A DNA stretch of 64,000 bases from Diploptera punctata (GCA_030220185.1 JASPKZ010010236.1:90367-154366), one strand, 5' to 3'; numbered from the stretch's first letter, positions 41,126 to 52,235 are shown. The notes: generated by a model not told the origin, from the letters alone. Translations and numbers: made by a program.

Positions 41126-42005
41126 TATCTCATTTATAAGTGATATCCCTTATTTACGTGGATTTCAATAAATCCAAAAGTAGTAAAATGTCAACATATA
41201 ATTATATTATCCGAAGTACATTTAACTTGTTTCCAGCCAAGAGCCTCCTAGGTTTTTTCGCACCATAGAATTGAGTTTTACGTTTTTTAATATGACGAAT
41301 TTTATGCTGAAATGCGTATTATCAAATTTGGGAAGTTTACAAATAGACCTAAAATCAGCAGCAGTGAAATTCTGTAAGCAGTGTAGGTTGTGTAGAGTAG
41401 AAACCTTCAGATCGTTAACATAATTATAGAATAATAGTATATTAATTTTGTAAAATATTATGAATCATTTTGTTATTTCTTATGTTCAAAATAGCCCTGT
41501 ATGGATAACTTCATTTCGTATATGTTTGTAAGATAGGTAACTGTGGACAAAATAATTTGTTGTTTTACTAGGATACTTTTGAATACGAAACATAACTTCA
41601 AAAGTTTGAAACCTGTACGTAGAAAGGAAATAATTTAAGAACTTAAAATTTATTCTTCTAGCCTAATGAACGTGTGACCAAACTAACAGACATAATTATT
41701 TTTACATAATAGCATACATAATTTGAGCCTTTGGCATGGATTCCCTGAAGTGACCCCGCCCGAGAACCGAATGAGGGACTATTTTTACTTCCGGAAAATT
41801 TTACCTCAGTGGAACCCCTGTTCGCGTTTCTTGACGGTTGTATTTTTACGGTGAAAGATCGTCACTATTTCGTCCAAGAAATTTTATTCGTCTTATCGCC
41901 TTGCCCTATACGGCATGGGTAACCCTTTCGGCAGCAATGCTACCGTCGGCATAGCTCTCGGGGCCATTTAAGAACGGAATCCACTCCACCGTGACAAACT
42001 GAAGA
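41126..42005. other. Spacer with a GC-rich patch
   Basis: 41740-42005 is GC-richer (GTGACCCCGCCCGAGAACCG, GGCAGCAATGCTACCGTCGG, CTCTCGGGGCC) and directly abuts a LINE-B fragment. It may be an unrecognised SINE or retroelement piece. Confidence 0.35.
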
Positions 42006-42264
42006 TACCATGGAGGGTAGACTGCGATGGGCAGGACATGTGGCACGAATGGGGAATGAAAGAGGTGCATGGAATCTTCTTGCAGAAAAACTAGATGGAA
42101 GAAGCCAGTTGATAGACCAATAACGAGTTTGGAGAATAACATTAACCGTGATTTGAGAAAGTATAATACAGGGAATGATTGGAAAACATTAGTTCAGGAT
42201 AAGGATATATGGAGAGCTTATGGCCTTGCGGTCATGAACCTACAATTTCGATAGAGCCAGTGAG
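42006..42264 (+). mobile_element. LINE-B 3' fragment
   Basis: Begins at TGGAGGGTAGACTGCGATGG (LRWAGHV region). The encoded WENN-like segment is diverged (SLENNINRDLRKYNTGN), then WKTLVQD, WRAYGLAVMNLQFR and a stop; ends at AGCCAGTGAGTTAATT. One frameshift in the GKPEGKRP region. Confidence 0.88.
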
Positions 42265-42379
42265 TTAATTAGCGTACACAATTGTTATTAACCCTTTTTT
42301 ACAATAAATATCCAACAAAAATAGATGAATATAACTGAGACCAGAATTCTTTATAGAATAAAGTAGTAGGCCTACTGTA

Positions 42380-42740
42380 TGTAACATGTCGCCTCGGTAT
42401 GAGTGTGGCTAGTGCGCGCGGCTGTCCCACTGGGATCCAAATCCTGGTAGTTGTAGAGGAGTATTGATGGTGGGCCATACCGGGATTTTCGGGTTATTTT
42501 CGGGGTTCTCCTGTTTCCCGAATTTCATCCCGCCAATACATTCCCCTTCATGCCACTTAATTTCTCTTTCGTTCATTTCATATCACACTTAACCTCATCA
42601 CATGTTAGGAAAAATAGTTTAGTTGGACCCATAGATGTTGAAAATATGTGATTGCAAGGATATATTAGGGAGACTCAACAGGGCGCTGTCTCATGACACC
42701 GAACCTGAGCAATAAAAAGGGCAGAAGGGGCCAACGGAAG
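42380..42740 (+). mobile_element. SINE-6
   Basis: tRNA-like head GTCGCCTCGGTATGAGTGTG, GGCTAGTGCGCGCGGC and a B-box-like GGGATCCAAATCCTGG. The body CCGGGATTTTCGGGTTATTT, TCTCCTGTTTCCCGAATTTC and CTTAATTTCTCTTTCG resembles the SINE-5 body. The tail region has CTGTCTCATGACACCG and AATAAAAAGGGCAG. Single copy in the window. Confidence 0.65.
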
Positions 42741-43094
42741 GGTAGTCTCTACTCGCGGTCACGCGCCCAACCCATGAAAATGATCTTCAGATCTTCAACT
42801 CACATAAAACCGTAGAGTAGACTTTCATTCCATTCATCCATAATATTCTGTGATAGCGCAATATATCTTTCAGGTCACGGTGCCGGTCCGTCCAGTGCAA
42901 AGAATATTAAACGTTATATAACAATGATTATAATAACATTTTACTTAATTTCGACTATCGTTTAATTATTCCATTGGATTTTTAATGACACCCTTTAGGT
43001 TAATTTAATGAATTCAGAACACTTTTCAAATAATAGTAATCAGGATTACTAGATAAAAAAAATCTGCTTCTCTTGGTGTCAATTGAGAATACAT

Positions 43095-43125
43095 ACATGC
43101 ATATATATATATATATATATATATT
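43095..43125. repeat. (TA)n microsatellite
   Basis: Short pure TA run. Confidence 0.9.
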
Positions 43126-43257
43126 GGGACGGGATTTTTAGCTCAGGTTGATTAGGTGTCCGATTGATATGGGTACCTGGACGGTTTGATGCTCCGGACT
43201 GGTCAGGTTCAGGGTTCGGTAAGAGCTGGATTCTCATCAAAGGTTCACATGAGGAAG

Positions 43258-43515
43258 ATTAAAGTCATCATCATCATCATCCTGCCAGGTATTAGTCCTA
43301 GAAGAACTGTTACGGCCTGAGAAAGCGGTTTTCGTGCCATCTTTTCATAGGTCGACCAAGTGACCGTTTCCCATTTGGACAATAGTTCATATTGCCTTGG
43401 GGATCCTGGATCTAGCCATTCTTGAGACATGTTCCTTCCAGTTTAGCTGATATCTGGAGATGTAGTCCAGTATTGGAAGATTAAAGTGATATAAATAATT
43501 AGGTAAATCACTGGA
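43258..43515 (-). mobile_element. LINE-A-like 3' fragment
   Basis: The minus strand reads DYISRYQLNWKEHVSRMARS then RIPKAI, followed by frame-broken LGRPMKRWHE-like DNA and a (GAT)n tail (reverse, 43264-43281). The order W-KEHV-RM, RIPK, GRP-RW and (GAT)n fits LINE-A. Confidence 0.72.
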
Positions 43516-43838
43516 GGCTGCCGTGGAGTAAACACAATGGAGTAATTTATTTTCACAGATGTATACACTAGTCGGTCCTCCGACTGCTTTCTTGAGTTCC
43601 AAAGCACAATGTAGGAGATGATCTTGACTTTGACGAAATTTAAATAAACTGAGATTAATGTTTTATTAGAGTTGCGAGAAATGAGCCCTGCTCGGCGGCG
43701 GTCCAACAAGTACTGTGCGCTCTATTAGATTGCGGGCCAACAAGTAAGTGTGCCCTGTTAGACGCCTGGCTAACAAGTAGGCCTAAGTGTTGTGCGATAC
43801 TCGTCGCGGATAATTTATTTAGATCATTAGATATTTTT
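43516..43838. other. Spacer
   Basis: GAGTAAACACAATGGAG and a repeated phrase CGGTCCAACAAGTA / CTAACAAGTAGG (43697-43790) suggest a small degenerate tandem of about 35-50 bp. Not otherwise identified. Confidence 0.3.
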
Positions 43839-45165
43839 TTGGGTTCAAAAGGGTTGAATGAACAAAGATATAAAGTAAGCTTACTCTATGATGAGAGTAT
43901 AAAATATCTTTTTCAATCAAGATTAAAACAAAAACTTAATTTAAATTTAAATAAATATCCAGTGGAAATGTATGATCAGTTAAAGGAAAGTATACATTCA
44001 GCAGCTTTAGAAGCACTTGGGACAGAAAATCTAGAATTAAAAAGAAATAATGAATGGTTTAATCACGATATTAAAAAATTAGTAGAAGAAAAAAAGAAAA
44101 GACGGATGAAATGGTTATCAGATCACTCAACAACATCTCGAAATTAATATATCACTTTAAAACATAAAACAAAGGTGGAAGTGAGAAGAAAAAAAATGAG
44201 TACTGGGATAATATATACTCGAATATAGATCATTCGATTGGATATGCTAAATCCAAAGAAGCTTGGAAAACATTACAAAATATCAGGAAATTAGAAAGAA
44301 AGAAAGAAAGAAAGAAGATAAATATTCAGTTGATAAGACCATCAGTATGGATGCAACATTATAATGGTTTACTTCAAGAAAATAGAAATGAGTTTCAACT
44401 TCAAGATACGTATGTAGAATATAAATTTGACACTCCAGAGATAACAGAAGATGAAGTAAAAGAGCTTTGAAAGAGGCAAAAAGGGACAGCACCAGGTCAG
44501 GAAATATTCAGACGGAACTCCTAAAACATGGAGGAGAAATATAAATGAGTTTCAACTTCAAGATACGGATGTAGAATATAAATTTGACACTCCAGAGATA
44601 ACAGAAGATGAAGTAAAAAGAGCTTTGAAAGAGGCAAAACATGGGAGAGCACTAGGACCAGGAAATATTCAGACGGAACTCCTAAAACACGGAGGAGATA
44701 TTTTAGTAATATTTTAACAAAACTTTTTAATAAAATAGAAATTGGAGACGATATCCCAGAAGACTGGAATTTATCGTATATTACTCCTAATTTTTAAAAA
44801 AAAGGTGATAAAAACTGTGTTCCATTTATAGATATAAGCGTTTTACCTTCGACAGCTAGGATTTTTAGTAAAATTATAAATTTTAAACTTAAGGAGAATA
44901 AAGAAAATTAAGAGATGAACAGTGTGGATTCCGGAGTGGAAGATCATGTATTGATAATATTTTTCTGTATTACACAATTGCAAGAGAAAATCCTAGCAAA
45001 AAATAAAGAACTACATATGACCTTTATTGATTTAGAGATGGCATACCTCGACAATTGTTATGGACGGCAATGAGAAATCTGAATATCTGTGATAAATGGA
45101 TTAATATTGTTAGGAGGATCTATAGTAATACAAAAGCTAAAGTAAAAATACAGAATAATTTAACA
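43839..45165 (+). mobile_element. RTE/LINE-A-type linker and RT-domain fragment
   Basis: This is the only place where the part upstream of the RT palm is visible. 43839-44147 is an open frame (102 codons) of the linker between endonuclease and RT (WFNHDIKKLVEEKKKRRMKW). Later frames give EAWKTLQNIRK, EITEDEVK, DIPEDWNLSYITP, ISVLPSTARIFSKI and ELHMTFIDLEMAY, which are RT motifs 0 to 3 in the right order. Stops and frameshifts abound. A (GAAA)n run lies at 44295-44314 and an internal tandem duplication at 44385-44697. It ends abruptly at about 45165 before the YxDD motif. Confidence 0.85.
44385..44697 (+). repeat. 155-bp tandem duplication inside the RT fragment
   Basis: GAAATGAGTTTCAACTTCAAG to GGAGGAGA (about 44385-44537) repeats at 44538-44697. 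The copies differ by several substitutions and small indels, for instance AAAAGAGC versus AAAAAGAGC. The first copy carries extra frameshifts; the second keeps the frame longer. Confidence 0.85.
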
Positions 45166-45167
45166 GA

Positions 45168-45488
45168 GGAATTCCCTCTGGCTTTCCTACAAGAAGCTTC
45201 CATGCACGTCTTTCATTCCCCATACGTGCAACATGTCGTGCACATCGCAGTCTACGAGACTTAACTGTTCTTATTATATCTGGCTTCCTATAAAGATCAT
45301 GTAGTTCATTGTTATGTAGTCTTCTCCATTCACCTGTCTGTTCATCTCTCTTTGGTCCGACAATTTTCCTAAGTACTTTATTCTCAAATACTGGTAATCT
45401 CCTTTCCTCCCTTAGAGTAAGAGTCCATGTTTCGCACCCATATAATATAACTGGTAGAATAATAGTGTTATATATTTTCAGTTTAAAA
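45168..45488 (-). mobile_element. LINE-B fragment fused to the RT piece
   Basis: GAATTCCCTCTGGCTTTCCT, ACAAGAAGCTTCC, CGCAGTCTACGAGACTTAAC, CTTCTCCATTCACCTGTCTG and the reverse YGCETW region near 45440. Both its own ends are missing. The left boundary falls exactly where the plus-strand RT fragment stops. Confidence 0.87.
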
Positions 45489-45730
45489 TTGTATGTTCCT
45501 ACATTGGTGTTGGTGACTGCTGTTCAAGAAAGGTTTTCCGTGAACACGTGGGTTGGAATTGATGATATTCATTTGCTGGAGTCTGTTTCTTAGGTGATCC
45601 GTAATTTTATATAGAATTTCACTCAACTAAGTCAAGTAAAATTTGCTACAATTAGTCTAATAAGTAAGATTTGATAAAAATGACGATTTCATACTGTAGT
45701 CTGCCTGCAATAATATTAATATTTAAAATA
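45489..45730. other. Spacer
   Basis: Nothing recognised. Confidence 0.35.
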
Positions 45731-46312
45731 TGTGGCGACTCCGTGGCGCAAATGTTAGACGCTCGCCTCTCATCGCTGGGGTCCCGAGATCAAATCTCGG
45801 TCACCCCATGTGGGTTTCGTGGTGGTCGAAACGGAGCTTGCGCAGGTTTTGTCGGGGTTTTCTCCTGCCACAATTTCATTCCACCACTTTCTCATACTCA
45901 TCTCATCCATTTCATTTCGTTCATCTGTCCCTGTGATGGTGCGTCAGGCATGGTCGGGCGGCACCCTTGTCATTCACAGACCTATGTAGGGGTTCATATC
46001 ATCTCATCCCTCGACCCTGGGGTCCCGAGATCAAATCTCGGTCATTCCATGCGGGTTTCGTGGTGGACGAAACGGAGCTTGCGCAGGTTTTTGTCGGGTT
46101 TTCTCCTGCCACAATTTCATTCCACCACTTTCTCCATACTCATCTCATCCATTTCATTTCGTTCATCTGTCCCTGTGATGGTGCGTCAGGCATGGTCGGG
46201 CGGCACCCTTGTCATTCACAGACCTATGTAGGGGTTCATATCATCTCATCCCTCGACCCGACCCTGAGTTGGACACGATTGAGGATATTTATTTACTTTA
46301 TTTAAAATATGT
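45731..46312 (+). mobile_element. SINE-5 with duplicated body
   Basis: Head GGCGACTCCGTGGCGCAAAT (A box) and CGAGATCAAATCTCGG (B-box region). The block from GGGGTCCCGAG to CATCTCATCCCTCGACC occurs twice, 45776-46016 and 46017-46257, a 241-bp period with over 95 percent visual identity. Only the first has the A-box head. The end is GACCCTGAGTTGGACACG, then ATTTATTTACTTTATT. Confidence 0.88.
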
Positions 46313-47315
46313 GTTAATGAAGGAGTAGGAAAAATTAGTCATCTTAATATGGAACCACCTAAAATAACTATGATCAGTAACCCTACTATTCCTACTATTA
46401 TACTCCTATTTTCTTCTCAAAATTTAACAAATAAAAGAAAAATAGTACAAATATAATAATTTAAATTTAATTAAAACTAGTTATGATATGAATGAATTTC
46501 ATTATTTGAAGGAGAAAAATAAATTTTCCAGGTATTTGTACTAGCTAGATATTCAAATGAGCGACATTGGTTCTCTCTTTTTCAACAGAAATAAGAACAT
46601 TAAATAAAACGTGGTAGAAATGATACGAGATAAATATAGTCAAATTGTACTTGTAATAAAACAGTATTCCCAGGTTAATTTAGTTTGCATAGTGAAATAA
46701 TTAAAATGCAGTTCTCTTAGGTATGAACGTTCTATGAAAGACCAAGTTTATTAATTTAATTACAATATAACTTCGTTAACACTTTTTTACGGTTCTAATA
46801 CTCATGTGATCTAAAACTTTTTTTAAAGAAACGAACGTGGTACTCGATACGATATTAAACTCATACCATGAATCGATACAGAAGCTCGAAGTCAGCGTTC
46901 CTTTAATGTCATGATGGTAGAGTAAAAAACACGTTGAGTGCCTTGTAGATAAGTACTGAAGCGTCAATTTGTTTCCACTTTCGAGCTAAAAGCTCGCGGA
47001 TTATCTTAATGTATCCAGAATCAACTTTCCAAGAGAAACCCTTCCTTATCAGTGGTCATAACGTAACAGTAGAACGATGTTTTGCATGTCAAATAGTTGT
47101 TTTAATAAATTGCTGCGCGCAGAATGTAGGCTACTGTAATTATTATATGGACTTAGATATAAATATATTGGTACATTTCATTAACACTTAAGTGTTATAT
47201 TTTACTATATTATTATATTTTAACTAGAGCAAGGATTTTTATGCAGTAAAAGTTAAGATTAAATGTAGCATAATTAGTGGCAAGACTTCTGACCGTCTTT
47301 TGTCTTGGTTTCACA
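46313..47315. other. AT-rich spacer
   Basis: About 1 kb without a recognised repeat, RT motif or pol III box. One of the few candidate single-copy stretches. Confidence 0.35.
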
Positions 47316-48150
47316 TACAAACAGTTAAATAATAACCTGTAGCGCGATAGTGCGTTTAGTCGTACATACAGCAATGGCGACCATGATTGAAAGTTCAACT
47401 TCCTACATTTCGGGGTTGCCAACCTAAATAACTATACTGTAATATTACATATTACAAACCTCGTGCGGAAAATAAAACCATTCCCCTTTAAGTATTCCGT
47501 ATATTACGTGCAATGAATATATAAAAATATAACCAAAACGCAGTGTTAATATACATTATGCGAAACAAATAACTGCATTTTAAATTAACTGAACTTTATT
47601 TGAAACAAGATAAAACAATAATACGTACTTGCCGCCATTTTATAACTGATTGGTGTCACGACCTGCTGTAGTCTCAACTAATAAACAGAACAACTAATAG
47701 TAGAAAAATAATAACATCTTTATTGGAAATATTTGCGTTCATTATAAACAACTGACTAACGTTAACAGTGTGGGCAATGTTTATTAGTTGAAACTACAGT
47801 AGGCCGTGACACCAATCAGTTATAAAATGGCGGCAAGTACGTATTTATTGTTTTATCTTATTTCAAATAAAGTTCAGTTAATTTAAAACGCAGTTATTTG
47901 TTTCGCATAATATATATTAACACTGCGTTTTGGTTATATTTTTGTATAACATTGCACGTAATATACGGAGTACTTAAAGGGCAATGGTTTTATTTCCCGG
48001 ACGAGGTTTCTAATATATAATATTACAGTATAGTTATTTAGGTTGGCAACCCCGAATGTAGGAAGTTGAACTTTCAATCATGGTCGCCATTGCTGTAAGT
48101 ACGACTAAAGGCACTATCTCGCGCTAAAGGTTATTATTTAACTGGTTGTA
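47316..48150. repeat. Foldback palindrome FB3, ~371-bp arms
   Basis: Arms 47316-47686 and 47779-48150 are inverted copies with few mismatches around a 92-nt loop. Arm landmarks: AGTTAAATAATAACCT, GCGATAGTGCG, AATGGCGACCATGATTGAAAG, TTTCGGGGTTG, CGTACTTGCCGCCATTTTAT, ACTAATAAAC. The loop contains TTGGAAATATTTGCGTTC. Compared with the copy at 38.7 kb, it is built as arm plus reverse complement of (arm + loop). No protein is encoded. Confidence 0.93.
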
Positions 48151-48320
48151 TTTTGTAAACACCATCGCGGAAAAAATTATGTAAAATGCACGTTTGTGAA
48201 GTGTTTTACAGAATCTCGGAAATTAAATACCTTGCTATCTCTCGGGTTTTAAACATTTTCTCGCTTCTGTAAACCACTTCCCAAGCTCGCATCGTAATAT
48301 ACTAATATACTATCTGTGCT
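48151..48320 (+). repeat. FB3 right-hand flank shared with the 38.7-kb copy
   Basis: AACACCATCGCGG, AATGCACGTTTGTG, TCTCTCGGG, TTTTAAACATTTTC and CACTTCCCAAGCTCGCATCG match 39600-39740 in the same orientation. The element therefore extends beyond the palindrome. Confidence 0.75.
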
Positions 48321-48837
48321 GCAGTCTTATCTTTTAGTGTATTCAAATTTTTGTGATGATCTTGCATTTAGATAAAGGCATAAAAATTGTAATTATCCAT
48401 ATTATTATATGTCGCCTGTCTTAGAGAAAATGTTGATTGGTATTTGGTTTTGATTGCTTAATACTCTGATTCCCAAAGTGTGTTTCGTGGATTCTCAGGA
48501 ATCCGTCCACAATTGAAGCAGAGCTTCCTCGAAAAAAAAAATGTAAGCATTAATATGTGGGAAGATGATTCAAGGTGTTAAAATTATTAAATATTCACTC
48601 TTGTTTCTGTTATTTTCCCCAACTTGTTCTGTACGATTTTGACATATTGCTGAAGTACGTGTTATCATTTAGTACTCCACTTCAGGGGTTTAATTCCATT
48701 TATATTTCTTAAATGTTTATAATTGTGCTTGGTTATAGAAAAGGTGTGTGTGTGTTTTTGTGTTCCAAAATCACCCACTGCACATTTATACTAAGGATTT
48801 TCCAGTAGGTGAACAGATTGTGTTTATGTGGTCTATT
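48321..48837. other. AT-rich spacer
   Basis: Nothing recognised. Confidence 0.35.
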
Positions 48838-49040
48838 TGTAGAGGCTGAAAATATGTATACCTTAAAATGGAAGAGAGAAATGTGTAGGCCTATTAGATT
48901 ATTACAATTAATTCTCTTTATTTTCAATAATTAAAATAAAAAGAAAACACAAAGGTTTGCTATATAACAACCAGGCTGTACATTATTCTCCTCCTAGCGA
49001 CTTAAACCATATACTGCAGTCACGTTTTGCTTCCACTTCC
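48838..49040. repeat. Dispersed repeat Z, copy 1
   Basis: Homologous to 50493-50690: AGAGGCTGAAAATAT-TATAC, TCTTTATTTTCAA, AATTAAAATAAAAAG and TATAACAACCAGGCT-TACA. It is cut by the LINE-A copy at about 49041. On the minus strand both copies contain AATAAAG, as in a transcript 3' end. Confidence 0.65.
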
Positions 49041-49520
49041 CATAGTAGGCACGTCTTCTTCTTCATAGTCTTAGCCTATGGGCCTGTTACGTTCTCACTG
49101 ATGAATTTGTACCCAGCGTTTTCATGGACGGCCCAGATATCTCTTCCCTGTTGGACAATAACGAAGCATTGGCCTTGGGAACTCTGTCTGAACTCATTCG
49201 TCGCAAATGATTCATCGAGTTGTTCTGGTATCTATGTATGTATTCAATGACGGGTTCTAAACGTAGTTCCTTCAAGAAATCATCATTGCGTTTGTGATCC
49301 CATTTGGTATATCCTGCTGTATATCTCATTTCACTAGAAGTTATCCTGCTATCTTTTCCTTTCCTCAAAGTCCATGCCACACTGCCGTAACAAAGTGCAG
49401 GTCTTGTTAAGGTTTTGTTGTACCTACTAATGAAAATTATTCCTGAAGTAGTCGAGAATGTAATATGACGGTGATAATTCCTGGTCAAAGTATATGCTGA
49501 CGTCAGGATTTGAATTGTAA
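49041..49520 (-). mobile_element. LINE-A-like fragment
   Basis: A minus-strand frame (151 codons, 49542-49087) shows YNKTLTRPALCYGSVAWTL, ITSSEMRYTAGY, IEYIHRYQNNSMNHLRRMSSD, then RVPKA. The 3' end on the minus strand reads GTAACAGGCCCATAGGCTAAG followed by (GAA)n. More diverged than other LINE-A copies; no TSD was measured. Confidence 0.82.
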
Positions 49521-49639
49521 CATTCATTTTCGATATCCCCATTTGTATTATGAACTCTCTATATCAATGATACGATTCATGCTTTTATATGGTCCTGTAT
49601 CATGTAGCTCTAGAGCACGTTTCATGACATCTATCCTTA

Positions 49640-50053
49640 CAAGGGAACTGTCAACCATTGAATGCTGAACCTAGCTTGAAATTTCTCGCAAAGAAGCGTC
49701 GTATTGTATTAAGATCGTGTTAAAAAAAATATCAGCCATTTTTAATTGCAAGGCACAGAAAATCGAAGCCAGAATCCAGCAATAGCAACCCGCTATGCGT
49801 AGCACTTGGACGTCCCTGCTAGACTTAGAATGGTGTGGAGTGAGGCGGGTGCTGCAGGGACTGCAGGTGGTGAGAGTTATCCATACTAGCAACTGAGGAG
49901 TTGTATTACTTCTGTAGTTTTAATAAGATATTTAGCGCTAGGTTTTAGTGTATTGCAGTAAAAAGCGGCAGTTACGGCCTCGATGCTTTACAACGTTTCT
50001 CTGGGCGAAATTTCAAGGTAGGCTTTGTGTTTAAATGGTTCACAGTTCTCTTG
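49640..50053. mobile_element. MITE-M, full length with TTA flanks
   Basis: Left end CAAGGGAACTGTCAACCATTG, right end GGTTCACAGTTCTCTTG. Subterminal pairs CTAGCTTGAAATTTC / GAAATTTCAAGGTAGGC extend the inverted repeat to about 60 bp. TTA lies on both sides (49637-49639 and 50054-50056), which fits a 3-bp TWA target as in PIF/Harbinger-derived MITEs. Length 414 bp. Reference copy of the family. Confidence 0.88.
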
Positions 50054-50056
50054 TTA

Positions 50057-50492
50057 TAAAAAAAGAACAATTTTGAAAATTATCATTAAATACAAATAAT
50101 CTCTAATTTTTTTATGTATAGGTCTAGATGGTGCAGGTGATAACATTTACATGTGCTAGCGGAATTTCTCGAAGAAACTTTGAAGCTGATGTGCATCTAG
50201 ATTATTGAAACAAATTCTCCAGGAGTACGTAGGGTGGTATCATAAACAAGTTCAGCCGTAGTATATTGTAGATTTTCCTTAAATGATTTCTGGATCCAAG
50301 TAGATCAGTATAGAATACAACACTCCATTCCGCATCATGACACATTAAAGCTGGATTCAGTGAGCGATGGATATATCAACCAAACTGTTTGTTTGGTAAT
50401 GATAAGCTATAATGACATCCGATCTTATTTAAATATTTCACGATTTTAATGTAAAATTGTAATCTTGTTGATCACGCCGGAGTCAGCGATGT
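50057..50492. other. Spacer
   Basis: Nothing recognised. Confidence 0.35.
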
Positions 50493-50690
50493 GCAGAGGC
50501 TGAAAATATTTATACGATAAAGTGAAAGAAAAACATTTGTTTTCCGATTAGAAGGAACTTCTTTATTTTCAACAATTCATACAAGAAAGGGGAAAATATG
50601 TTTTTACATAGCAACCGGGCTCTACAATTTTCCATATACGCACCACTTTGGCAGACCACTTTTCGCATGTGATCTGCTACTGTATTGCGT
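50493..50690. repeat. Dispersed repeat Z, copy 2
   Basis: Same landmarks as 48838-49040, continuing past the point where copy 1 is interrupted (CATATACGCACCACTTTGG). A 102-codon minus frame overlaps it (50622-50930), serine-rich, with no recognised domain. Confidence 0.65.
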
Positions 50691-51506
50691 GCTAAATGGA
50701 GTATATGATGTGTTTTTAAGTGTTTTGTGTATAGCGTAAGTATGTTGTTCAGGGGATGATGATGGAAAGAAGGAAGAAGGTGAATCCCATTGCCGAGACA
50801 TGCCTGTTGAAAAGCACCAAGGTACTGCCAAACTTGATGTCCTAAACCTGACGGTCGAATCGTTGTTAACGCTTCTGAAGATACGTATTGAGGAGGGATT
50901 TGGAATAGAATCCAGGGATATGATGTGCAATATAGCGATTAAAAATTTCTACACACGATCCCTCATAGCTCCGAACTTGAAAATGTCACCATTTTTAAAA
51001 GTATAGAAATTAAAAATAAAATTGAAGAAAAGAAATTTCAATAAAAATAAGTCTGAAAATTAACTGGTTTCAAGATAATTCCACTATTTTGCTGGTTCTG
51101 GGCCGCTGAATATTAGAGTAAGTTTTAATATCGACAAAAGCAATGTGACTTTTATTTAATTTATTGGTCACGAGACAAAAATATAATTTAAGTATAAACA
51201 GAAACAACCACAAAAGCTCTGCAATGTAACTATTCATACGTATTCATGAGATAAACAATTTTATAAGTGTGATCAACAGCTAATTTGTTTACGAATATGC
51301 AGTAATTTCCCCTTCCTCTCTTGATACTGCTTTTGTTGTAATTATATCTGTATTTAGTATTCAGCGAGTCCCATTATAAACAAATATATATATATATATA
51401 ATCATAACCGGTTAATTCCTGAACACACATTTTCTTCAAATGTTGGTTCTCTTGACTTTTCCTTCGCCCTCCTATATTCTGGACCATCGCTTTTGAAATA
51501 TTCTGT
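50691..51506. other. Unassigned, possibly body of repeat Z
   Basis: Frames of 102 codons (minus, 50622-50930) and 68 codons (plus, 50800-51006) overlap with no motif. Could be part of an unknown element or a host transcript end on the minus strand. Confidence 0.3.
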
Positions 51507-51800
51507 GAAGTAAAGTGATCCCACTACAGGTCTAGGAAACCCTTGGGGTAGTGGGAGGTTAAGGCTCCCGATTTTTTCTAGACAATCAGCACGTGATGTC
51601 AGCCGGGTTGTTAGCCCTGCGTGACGGCCGCCTTTACCCCAGAACAAGCGTCTGGTACTCATTTCCGTTAGAGGCTGAGTCGATCCCAGGGTCATGGTGC
51701 CACCAGATGGTTTGGGTCAGTTTAAAATCCTGACCCAACCGGGACTTAAACCCTCTACCTCCTGGTTTGTAGCGCACTGTCTTAACCACTACGCTACTAG
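51507..51800 (-). mobile_element. SINE-1
   Basis: Tail AAGTAAAGTGATCCCACTAC, body GTCAGCCGGGTTGTTAGC, GAGGCTGAGTCGATCCC, B-box complement GGGACTTAAACCC, head CACTACGCTACTAGC. No TSD found. Confidence 0.88.
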
Positions 51801-51964
51801 CCTCTAATTAAATAAAAAATGCAAATAAAATTATAGAATTAATTACTATATAGCGTAACAACTTTCTGCTGAAGATGGAACTGGTTTTCGAAAGACCATA
51901 GAATTAAAATAATCTAGTTGAGGACGATTGACTTTAGATGGATTAATCTCATAATTTTATATTG

Positions 51965-52235
51965 TATACGTATGTATATACCCCATATGTCTCTCAAGGA
52001 GACACGGAAACTACCCTAGCGGGACTTCCTGGCTAATATAGTTACACTTGTTTCCCTACATATGTCATTGAGTAACATGTTATCAGCACATCGCCTCATT
52101 GAGACATCTATTAGGCAACTAAAATATCACTTGGATGGGGAAAGTGGGTTAAATTTTGCTCGGAGGCACTAGTTTTGGTTTGAAGTTGTTTTACGAGTCC
52201 GATAATCTTCCGGCTCGAAAATTTCCGCACCGCGA
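51965..52235 (-). mobile_element. SINE-2, 3' part only
   Basis: TGTCTCTCAAGGAGACACGG, AATATAGTTACACTTG, ATGTCATTGAGTAACATG, GCTCGGAGGCACTAG, CGATAATCTTCCGGCTC. Head absent; truncated at the GAAAATCTTC region. Confidence 0.75.

Noticed and set aside
45671..46305. A 186-codon plus-strand protein and overlapping 112-codon frame
   Set aside because: They run through the duplicated SINE-5 body; the repeated peptide simply reflects the 241-bp DNA duplication.
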